A DNA stretch of 64,000 nucleotides from Lysobacterales bacterium (lineage in GTDB: Bacteria; Pseudomonadota; Gammaproteobacteria; Xanthomonadales; SZUA-36), in contig JAKITK010000004.1 of the NCBI GenBank assembly GCA_021648125.1, forward strand, positions 39,720 to 103,719, in the 5' to 3' direction. The notes beneath the pieces were generated by a model. The model was not told the DNA's origin. It saw only the letters and a list, made by a program, of their open reading frames with translations, and made no database searches. The position numbers and the translations under genes are program-made. Positions 57,936-64,000 of the stretch are shown here, piece by piece; positions within the stretch are counted from its first letter, which is position 1; each line of letters begins with the position of its first letter.

Positions 57936-58027
57936 GCATAACAAATCGTTTCACTGGACGCGTTTAGAGCTGGGGCGCGTTTTCGCGGAAAGTTCAATCA
58001 TGCGCGCCAGTAAACTCATCGTTATAT
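57936..58027 (+). other. integron attC-like recombination site
   Basis: The outer ends are CATAAC (57937-57942) and GTTATA (58021-58026), as in attC R'' and R' boxes. Inside, CGTTTCACTGGACGCG at left and the complement of GCGCGCCAGTAAACTCATCG at right pair along the arm with single unpaired bases on one side, the extrahelical bases typical of attC. A toxin-antitoxin cassette follows at once, in the expected orientation. No integrase gene is in the window. Confidence 0.55.
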
Positions 58028-58051
58028 TTCTAAAGAATAAGCATATACATA

Positions 58052-58087
58052 TTGACAAATAGTATAACCAAAGTTATACTATTTGTC
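58052..58087 (+). promoter_or_regulatory. promoter and 34-bp perfect palindromic operator of the MazEF-type module
   Basis: TTGACA (58052-58057) and TATACT (58075-58080) are spaced by 17 bp, near consensus. They are embedded in a perfect palindrome with 15-bp arms GACAAATAGTATAAC and a 4-bp centre CAAA (58054-58087) that ends directly before the antitoxin ATG. The expected transcript start is at or next to the start codon, so the mRNA would be leaderless. The antitoxin (ribbon-helix-helix type) probably binds the palindrome. Confidence 0.8.
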
Positions 58088-58324
58088 ATGAAAACAGCAA
58101 TCTCAATACCTAATAAAACTTTCGATGCGGCTGAACACTTTGCTAGCAGTGCCGGTATGTCACGGAGTGAGCTCTACACAAAAGCTGTGCTAGAATATCT
58201 CAATAAGTATAAATATTTGGGCACTACCGAAGCTCTGAATAAAGTCTATTCTGAAACAGAATCGAGTTTGGACAGTAAACTACATTCAATGCAAGTAAGT
58301 TCATTAACAAAGGATGAGTGGTAG
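58088..58324 (+). CDS. ribbon-helix-helix antitoxin of a MazEF-type pair
   Basis: The 78-residue protein starts MKTAISIPNKTFDAAEHFAS with a beta strand and SRSELYTKAVLEYL as the RHH helix-turn-helix, then an acidic C-terminal part that would neutralise the toxin. A TTG 36 bases upstream lies inside the palindrome and is unlikely as start. The stop overlaps the toxin start by seven bases. No Shine-Dalgarno sequence is possible in the palindrome, consistent with leaderless translation. Confidence 0.85.
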   Translation: MKTAISIPNKTFDAAEHFASSAGMSRSELYTKAVLEYLNKYKYLGTTEALNKVYSETESSLDSKLHSMQVSSLTKDEW

Positions 58325-58662
58325 TGAAAAAGGGTGAAATCTGGTGGGCTTCTTTAGAGGAGCCTCGCGGTTCAGAGCCTGGGTTTCGCCGACCAGTCGT
58401 AATCGTTTCATCTAATGAGTTTAATCAGAGTAAAATTCGAACAGTTATAGTAGCAGCGATAACTTCTAATGCTCGCTTAGCTGAAGCACCTGGGAACTTC
58501 AAATTAACGAAAAAAAGTTCAGGTCTAAATCGTGAGTCAGTTGTAAATGTCTCACAACTATTAACACTTGATAAATCATTTTTAAATGAAAAATCAGGTA
58601 AATTAAGTACAAAGCAAAATCAATTGTTAAACTATGGTATGCAATTGGTGTTAAGCGTATAA
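58318..58662 (+). CDS. MazF/PemK-family endoribonuclease toxin
   Basis: The 114-residue protein has KKGEIWWASLEEPRGSEPGF and RRPVVIVSSNEFNQSKIRTV, the MazF beta-barrel motifs with the catalytic Arg and the later Ser/Thr region (AAITSN). Such toxins cut mRNA at short sequences. Two GTG codons (58318, 58324) are possible starts; AAGGA lies just upstream. Four bases after its stop an attC-like half site begins, so gene and site form an integron-type cassette. Confidence 0.9.
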   Translation: MVVKKGEIWWASLEEPRGSEPGFRRPVVIVSSNEFNQSKIRTVIVAAITSNARLAEAPGNFKLTKKSSGLNRESVVNVSQLLTLDKSFLNEKSGKLSTKQNQLLNYGMQLVLSV

Positions 58663-58665
58663 AAA

Positions 58666-58695
58666 ATATAACAAAACGCTCCATTGGACACGGCA
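58666..58695 (+). other. attC-like half site after mazF
   Basis: ATATAACAAAACGCTCCATTG, shortened here to its first bases ATATAACAAAACG, resembles the left half of the attC-like site upstream. No matching right half follows; the site appears cut by the next segment. Confidence 0.4.
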
Positions 58696-58724
58696 AAACG
58701 TCATGTTCTCATAGGGAATAAGAA

Positions 58725-58871
58725 TTGGAAGCTGCAACAATAAAATTGTTTCTTGTTCATGGCAGCCCAAATGGGCTACGAATAGCTGAGCTCTCAAATT
58801 GGCCAGGTAAGGCAATTGCTTCGCCAAGAAATGAGCTAGCTTCACTTCTAAAAAGAGGACTCCTCCTCTGA
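58725..58871 (+). pseudogene. N-terminal piece of a GIY-YIG nuclease-family protein
   Basis: A 48-codon frame with a TTG start encodes TIKLFLVHGSPNGLRIAELS and WPGKAIASPRNELASLLKRG, similar to the leading region of GIY-YIG-domain proteins (IKLFLVDGxPxxLRTAEISNW type). The frame ends at the 3' end of the group II intron remnant, whose insertion or later deletion removed the nuclease domain. Confidence 0.55.
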
Positions 58872-59637
58872 TCGAGTGGGTAGGAGGCGGGATTGCTCCC
58901 GCCGTCCTCCCACACCACCGGGCATACGGTTCCGTACCACGGCGGTTCATGTAACACTGTTGAGCCGATGGTATTGATCCATCAGCGATACCAGACCAAG
59001 ACGAGCAAAGAACTTCAACGGCAAGGCCTGATTCAAGTGCGAAGCACCCGAGTTCCACCACGGGCCGCGCCCGTTGGTAGCACTCAGCCACGCTCTTTCC
59101 TCAGATAATCCCAACCGCATCAGCCTCTTCGCCCGAGGCGAGGGACGTTTCCATTGCCGCCACAATATCTTTCTCAGATGACGGCGTATCCAGCCGTCCA
59201 GTTCCTCGAAGATACCTTTAACTCCCGCATAACGGAAGTAATTTACCCAACCCCGCCTTCCATCATGCCAGCCCGAAGATAACTACGGATCAGTTTAAGT
59301 ACCCGCTTGTCTTTGACTTGACGCGCCACCCGCGACATCAGAATGTCATGGTTGACCCGGTCAAAGAACTTCTCCAGATCGGTATCCACTACCCAGCACC
59401 GGCCTTCTTCGATGTAGCTGCGGGCCTGTCGTACCGCTTGCGCGGCACTCCTGCCCGGTCGAAAGCCGTAGCTGTGGTTCGAGAACGTCTCTTCAAACAC
59501 AGGACTCAGAACCTGATGCAGGCCTTGCTGGATAAGTCGATCTTGCACAGTGGGTATCCCCAACATGCGCTTCCCACCACCACAGTGATCGGAACAGCGC
59601 CCGTCAAGGCGCTACGCGCCATGCCTGGCGCACCAAT
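58871..59637 (-). mobile_element. deleted group II intron
   Basis: On the minus strand the right order for an intron 3' half is present: a reverse transcriptase/maturase gene, then a domain V-like hairpin (ACCGCC...TACG-GAAC-CGTA...GGTGGT, about 58910-58945) and a domain VI-like hairpin (GCGGGA-GCAA-TCCCGC), ending in CTCGAT at 58871, an AY-type 3' end. The 5' ribozyme half is missing; sequence recognisable as intron ends near 59637 at the rpoC terminator. The element can no longer splice or move by itself. Confidence 0.75.
58947..59587 (-). pseudogene. group II intron reverse transcriptase/maturase, internally deleted
   Basis: The 5' part encodes GGGKRMLGIPTVQDRLIQQG and SNHSYGFRPGRSAAQAV up to CWVVDTDLEKFFDRVNHDIL (first catalytic Asp), then LRAGMMEGG. 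There the frame jumps to GWVNYFRYAGVKGIFEELDG in another frame, followed by the maturase domain WKRPSPRAKRLMRLGLSEER and GRGPWWNSGASHLNQALP up to a stop at 58947. The middle with the YADD catalytic motif and the N-terminus are gone, so it is inactive. Confidence 0.85.
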
Positions 59638-59662
59638 AAAAAGCCCCCAAATCGGGGGCTTT
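59635..59662 (-). terminator. rho-independent terminator of rpoBC
   Basis: On the minus strand AAAGCCCCC-GATTT-GGGGGCTTT is followed by TTATT. The 9-bp perfect stem begins 26 bp after the rpoC stop. It ends the rpoBC transcript here. Confidence 0.92.
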
Positions 59663-59687
59663 AGTTCCTACTTAGTTTGTTCGATTC

Positions 59688-62600
59688 TTATGCATCGAAT
59701 GTAGATTCAGCCGGGGCTTCTGATGGCCGCTCTTTTTCAACATTTTCGATCTCTTTAGCGGCTTCTGCACGCATTTGTTCTTCGAGCTCAGCGGTTTCTG
59801 CGGCCTTGCGGTCACTGTGGCGCTTGTTGTGATACGCCAGACCTGTACCTGCAGGAATTAAGCGACCTACAATTACATTCTCTTTCAGGCCGCGAAGGTT
59901 ATCAACGGTGCCGCTAACAGCAGCTTCGGTGAGTACCCGTGTGGTTTCCTGGAAGGATGCAGCAGAGATGAACGATTCAGTTGCCAATGAGGCTTTGGTA
60001 ATACCCAGCAACAAGCGCTGGAATATAACCGGTTCCAAACCATCCTTTTCGAGCTTAATGTTTTCGGAAACCACTGCTGCAAATTCCGCTTGCTCACCGC
60101 GCAGAAATTTTTGACTGTCGCCGGAGCCTTTGACTTCAACCTTGCGCAACATCTGACGGGTAATTACCTCGATGTGTTTGTCGTTAATGACAACACCCTG
60201 AAGGCGATAAACATTCTGGATTTCTTTAACCAGATAGCCTGCCAGCTCTTCTACACCTTTCAGGCGCAGAATGTCATGGGCACTTGGTTCACCCTCAACA
60301 ATAGTTTCGCCTTTAACTACCGACTCACCATCAAAGACGATAACTTGACGCCATTTGTGAATTAAGGTCTCAACCGTTTCGCCATCAGACTGGGTAATAA
60401 CCACCCGTTGCTTGCCCTTGGTTTCTTTACCAAAGCTGACCACACCGGTTGCTTCGGCAAGAATTGAAGGTTCTTTTGGTTTACGCGCTTCAAACAGATC
60501 CGCAACCCGTGGCAAACCACCGGTAATATCTCGGGTCTTGGCAGATTCCTGGGGAATACGCGCGATAACATCACCAACTTTAACGCTGTCGTTATCATGG
60601 AACTGGACAATAGCGCCGGCTGGTAAGAAGTAATGCGCCGGAATATCGGTGCCTGCGAGTAAAAGTTCTTTACCACGACCATCAGCCAAGCTCACCATTG
60701 GGCGCATATCGCGACCGGCAATAGAGCGCGTAAGCGGATCGATAACTTCAACCGAAGTTAAGCCAGTAAGTTCGTCTGTAACTTCCGTTACACTAACTCC
60801 GTCGACAAAATCGTGGAATTTAACTTTACCTTTTACTTCGGTAATAATTGGATGTGTGTGCGGATCCCAGGTGGCTACTATGTCACCATGACTTACTGCA
60901 TCTCCATCGTGAAAGTTAATGATGGCACCATGTGGAATTTTATAGCGTTCACGCTCACGGCCATGGCTATCCATAACTGAAAGCTCAGCCGAACGCGAAA
61001 CCGCTACCAGTTTCTTATTTGAGTTAACCACCGACTTCAGGTTATGTAAGCGAATACTACCTGTAGTTTTAATCTGGTAGTGATCGGCTGCTGCTGTAGC
61101 TGATGCCACACCACCAATATGGAAAGTACGCATGGTTAACTGTGTACCCGGCTCACCAATAGATTGTGCGGCAATTACACCAACAGCCTCACCAATATTG
61201 GTGATATCACCACGAGCTAGATCACGGCCGTAGCAATTACCACAAATACCGAAACGAGCCTGACAGGTAATTGCTGAACGCACCTGCATTTGATCCACAC
61301 CGTTGTCTTCCAGCATGATAACCATCTGCTCGTCCATCATAGTATTACGATCAAGCAATACTTCTTCGGTACCTGGCTTGTAGATTATTTCTGCAGTTAC
61401 CCTGCCAAGTACGCGTTCACCCAATGACTGGATCACATCGCCGCCTTCAACAATAGGCGCAATAGTGATGCTATGTTCGGTACCGCAGTCTACTTCTACC
61501 ACCACAACATCTTGGGAAACATCGACCAGACGACGGGTAAGGTAACCCGAGTTAGCGGTTTTCAGCGCGGTATCGGCAAGACCTTTACGCGCACCATGGG
61601 TTGAGATAAAGTACTGAAGTACATCCAGACCTTCACGGAAGTTCGCGGTAATTGGGGTTTCAATAATTGAACCATCCGGCTTGGCCATCAGGCCACGCAT
61701 ACCGGCAAGCTGACGAATTTGCGCTGCCGAACCACGCGCACCTGAATCGGCCATGATATGCACCGAGTTCATTGACTCACCTTTGATTTCATTGCCGTCA
61801 CGATCAGTACGAATTTCGTACTTCATACCATCCATCATCGCCTCGGCGATTTTTTCGTTGGTTCCAGACCAGATATCTACAACTTTGTTATAGCGCTCAC
61901 CTGAGGTTATTAAACCTTTGGTGTACTGGGTCTGAATTTGTTTGACCTCTTTATCTGCCCGGGCAAGAATAGGTTTCTTTTTATCGGGAATAATCAAGTC
62001 ATCAATACCAATAGAAACACCGGCACTGGTTGCATTGGAGAATCCGGTATACATCAGCTTATCTGCAAAGATGACCGTTTTCTTCAAGCCCAGGCGACGA
62101 TAGCAGGAGTTGATCAACGAAGAGATTTCTTTTTTCTTCAAGGTCAGATTCAATAACTTGAAAGGCATACCGATGGGTCGAATTTCAGCCAACAATGCCC
62201 GCCCAACGGTGGTTTCTACTAGGTTGGTTTCTTCGCGATCTTCCTGAGCTTCGGAGGTAATTGATTCAGCAATCCGTACCCGGATAGAAGCATGCAGTTC
62301 TACCGCACCATTTGCGTGTGCGCGGGCGACTTCAGCCAAATCTGCGTAAATAGAACCCTCGCCTTTGGCTCCAGGCAGTTGACGGGTCATGTAATAAAGA
62401 CCCAATACAACATCCTGTGATGGCACAATAATCGGTTCACCATTTGCCGGTGAAAGAATATTATTGGTGGACATCATCAAAGTACGCGCTTCGAGCTGGG
62501 CTTCAATGGACAATGGCACATGCACCGCCATTTGATCGCCATCAAAATCCGCGTTAAAAGCGGTACAAACCAAGGGGTGTAACTGAATAGCCTTACCTTC

Positions 62601-63932
62601 GATCAGTACCGGCTCAAAAGCCTGAATGCCGAGTCTATGCAGGGTTGGCGCACGGTTGAGCATGATCGGATGTTCGCGAATGACTTCGGAAAGAATATCC
62701 CATACTTCAGTGCTTTCACGCTCGACCAGTTTCTTTGCTGCTTTAATGGTCGTTGCCATGCCGCGTAATTGCAGTTTACTGAAAATAAACGGCTTAAACA
62801 GTTCCAGCGCCATCTTTTTAGGTAGCCCGCACTGATGTAATTTCAGTGTTGGTCCAACCACAATGACAGAACGACCGGAGTAATCTACCCGTTTACCGAG
62901 CAGATTCTGACGGAAACGACCCTGTTTACCCTTGATCATATCGGCCAAGGATTTCAGCGGACGGCGATTGGTACCGGTAATTGCACGACCACGACGACCG
63001 TTATCCAGCAAGGCATCAACAGATTCTTGCAGCATGCGTTTTTCGTTACGCACAATAATATCCGGTGCATGTAGTTCCAGCAGGCGACGCAGGCGATTGT
63101 TGCGGTTAATTACCCGGCGATATAAATCGTTCAGGTCAGAAGTCGCAAAACGACCGCCATCCAAAGGCACCAGCGGACGCAAGTCCGGTGGTAGAACTGG
63201 CAAGATGGTCATGATCATGTATTCAGGGCGATTACCTGAATTCAAGAAAGACTCAACCAGTTTGACCCGCTTGGATAAACGCTTGAGTTTAGTTTCAGAA
63301 CGCGTGGCACCAATATCTTCACGCAGTCTTTCAAGCTCTGCTTTAAGATCGATACTCTGCAGCAGCACTTTAACCGCTTCAGCACCCATTTTAGCGTCGA
63401 ATTCATCACCGAATTCATCGCGAGCATTGAGGAATTCTTCATCCGTCAATAACTGACCACGCTCTAGTGTGGTCATGCCCTCTTCCAGAACCACATAGGA
63501 TTCGAAATACAAAATGCGTTCGATATCCCGCAAGGTCATATCCAGCATCAAGCCAATGCGCGAAGGCAGAGATTTGAGGAACCAAATATGCGCTACCGGA
63601 CTGGCAAGATCGATGTGCGCCATACGCTCACGACGAACTTTAGTTAGGGTAACTTCGGTGCCGCATTTTTCACACACAACACCGCGGTGCTTCATGCGTT
63701 TGTATTTACCGCAGAGGCATTCGTAGTCTTTAATTGGACCGAAAATTGAAGCACAAAACAGTCCATCCCGCTCCGGTTTAAAAGTCCGGTAGTTGATGGT
63801 TTCAGGTTTCTTTACTTCACCCCATGACCAAGAGCGGATAAGCTCTGGTGGTGCAAGTCCAATACGGATTGCATCGAAATCGGTGGGTTGTTGGCGCTGA
63901 CGCCCATAGAGATTTTGGATCATGTCTCTCAT
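59688..63932 (-). CDS. rpoC: RNA polymerase beta' subunit
   Basis: The 1414-residue protein is full length (E. coli 1407). Seen are [20 protein letters not shown] at the start, the first zinc site in [20 protein letters not shown], the Mg2+ site [12 protein letters not shown], the trigger-loop region around [16 protein letters not shown] sequence ([13 protein letters not shown]), and the second zinc site around [18 protein letters not shown] Glu/Ala-rich tail ends it. rpoB precedes it 17 bp away. The str operon (rpsL, rpsG, fusA) that follows in many relatives is not here; a terminator and the intron remnant follow. Confidence 0.98.
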   Translation of the reverse strand: MRDMIQNLYGRQRQQPTDFDAIRIGLAPPELIRSWSWGEVKKPETINYRTFKPERDGLFCASIFGPIKDYECLCGKYKRMKHRGVVCEKCGTEVTLTKVRRERMAHIDLASPVAHIWFLKSLPSRIGLMLDMTLRDIERILYFESYVVLEEGMTTLERGQLLTDEEFLNARDEFGDEFDAKMGAEAVKVLLQSIDLKAELERLREDIGATRSETKLKRLSKRVKLVESFLNSGNRPEYMIMTILPVLPPDLRPLVPLDGGRFATSDLNDLYRRVINRNNRLRRLLELHAPDIIVRNEKRMLQESVDALLDNGRRGRAITGTNRRPLKSLADMIKGKQGRFRQNLLGKRVDYSGRSVIVVGPTLKLHQCGLPKKMALELFKPFIFSKLQLRGMATTIKAAKKLVERESTEVWDILSEVIREHPIMLNRAPTLHRLGIQAFEPVLIEGKAIQLHPLVCTAFNADFDGDQMAVHVPLSIEAQLEARTLMMSTNNILSPANGEPIIVPSQDVVLGLYYMTRQLPGAKGEGSIYADLAEVARAHANGAVELHASIRVRIAESITSEAQEDREETNLVETTVGRALLAEIRPIGMPFKLLNLTLKKKEISSLINSCYRRLGLKKTVIFADKLMYTGFSNATSAGVSIGIDDLIIPDKKKPILARADKEVKQIQTQYTKGLITSGERYNKVVDIWSGTNEKIAEAMMDGMKYEIRTDRDGNEIKGESMNSVHIMADSGARGSAAQIRQLAGMRGLMAKPDGSIIETPITANFREGLDVLQYFISTHGARKGLADTALKTANSGYLTRRLVDVSQDVVVVEVDCGTEHSITIAPIVEGGDVIQSLGERVLGRVTAEIIYKPGTEEVLLDRNTMMDEQMVIMLEDNGVDQMQVRSAITCQARFGICGNCYGRDLARGDITNIGEAVGVIAAQSIGEPGTQLTMRTFHIGGVASATAAADHYQIKTTGSIRLHNLKSVVNSNKKLVAVSRSAELSVMDSHGRERERYKIPHGAIINFHDGDAVSHGDIVATWDPHTHPIITEVKGKVKFHDFVDGVSVTEVTDELTGLTSVEVIDPLTRSIAGRDMRPMVSLADGRGKELLLAGTDIPAHYFLPAGAIVQFHDNDSVKVGDVIARIPQESAKTRDITGGLPRVADLFEARKPKEPSILAEATGVVSFGKETKGKQRVVITQSDGETVETLIHKWRQVIVFDGESVVKGETIVEGEPSAHDILRLKGVEELAGYLVKEIQNVYRLQGVVINDKHIEVITRQMLRKVEVKGSGDSQKFLRGEQAEFAAVVSENIKLEKDGLEPVIFQRLLLGITKASLATESFISAASFQETTRVLTEAAVSGTVDNLRGLKENVIVGRLIPAGTGLAYHNKRHSDRKAAETAELEEQMRAEAAKEIENVEKERPSEAPAESTFDA

Positions 63933-63949
63933 ATCGATTCTACTCCGTA

Positions 63950-64000
63950 TCAGGATTGTTCAAGTTCAATGTTAATGCCGAGTGAATGAATTTCTTTCAC
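63950..64000 (-). CDS. rpoB: RNA polymerase beta subunit, last 16 codons
   Basis: The frame entering from the right edge reads [16 protein letters not shown] and a TGA, the conserved C-terminus of RpoB (E. coli ends [16 protein letters not shown]). The rest lies outside the window. Confidence 0.95.
   Translation of the reverse strand: MKEIHSLGINIELEQS

Noticed and set aside
1..64000. tRNA, rRNA or other housekeeping RNA genes
   Set aside because: I looked for CCA-ending cloverleaf-like stretches and rRNA motifs in the intergenic gaps and saw none I could support by eye.

Overview
The window is a gammaproteobacterial chromosome segment, probably from a marine or aquatic lineage near Pseudomonadales/Cellvibrionales. 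This is inferred from gene order: algZ-algR-hemC-hemD-hemX-hemY, lptM-dapF-DUF484-xerC, rpsB-tsf-pyrH-frr-uppS-cdsA-rseP-bamA-skp-lpxD-fabZ-lpxA-lpxB-rnhB, and lptD-surA-pdxA-rsmA all occur as in that group. Both window ends cut genes: a PlsC-type acyltransferase on the left and rpoB on the right.

Layout. 0-8.3 kb: acyltransferase end, a ferredoxin-type reductase, the heme-precursor genes with their LytTR two-component pair, and an esterase. 8.3-14.1 kb: lptM, dapF, DUF484, xerC, hslVU and a Phd/VapC-type toxin-antitoxin pair. 14.1-29.7 kb: an MscS channel, then the long translation and envelope-biogenesis cluster. Two genes usual in these neighbourhoods are missing: lysA between lptM and dapF, and dxr (ispC) between cdsA and rseP. 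The dxr position holds a 183-bp MITE-like inverted-repeat element. 29.7-31.8 kb: amtB-glnK behind a textbook sigma-54 promoter and NtrC site, and a separate FNR/Fur-type promoter that now reads only into a feoA-like stub. 31.7-45 kb: a thioredoxin-like protein, YihY, ArsC-like, DUF2069, an unknown 1095-residue exported protein, a one-domain asparaginase-like protein, DUF445, then rsmA-pdxA-surA-lptD. 45-52.7 kb: a methyltransferase, an MFS-acyltransferase fusion, a lipoprotein, NupC, a MATE pump and release factor 3.

52.7-59.7 kb is an AT-rich accessory stretch between prfC and rpoC with low coding density. It holds gene remnants (ABC transporter, FG-GAP protein, an NnrS-like fragment, a decaying repeat lipoprotein, the start of a GIY-YIG nuclease), a pair of probable secreted hydrolases, an integron-like attC site followed by a MazEF-type cassette, and a deleted group II intron that abuts the rpoC terminator. 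59.7-64 kb: rpoC and the last codons of rpoB.

Functionally the core genes cover heme synthesis, outer-membrane assembly (BamA, Skp, SurA, LptD, LptM), lipid A synthesis (LpxD, FabZ, LpxA, LpxB), phospholipid and undecaprenyl precursors (CdsA, UppS), translation (RpsB, Tsf, Frr, PrfC) and nitrogen sensing. The most unusual points are the attC-flanked toxin-antitoxin cassette whose 34-bp perfect palindrome runs up to the start codon and implies a leaderless mRNA, the MITE-like element at the dxr position, the orphan FNR/Fur promoter, the long C-terminal tail on ribosomal protein S2, and the unknown 1095-residue protein. All family assignments rest on motifs read by eye; no database search was run.
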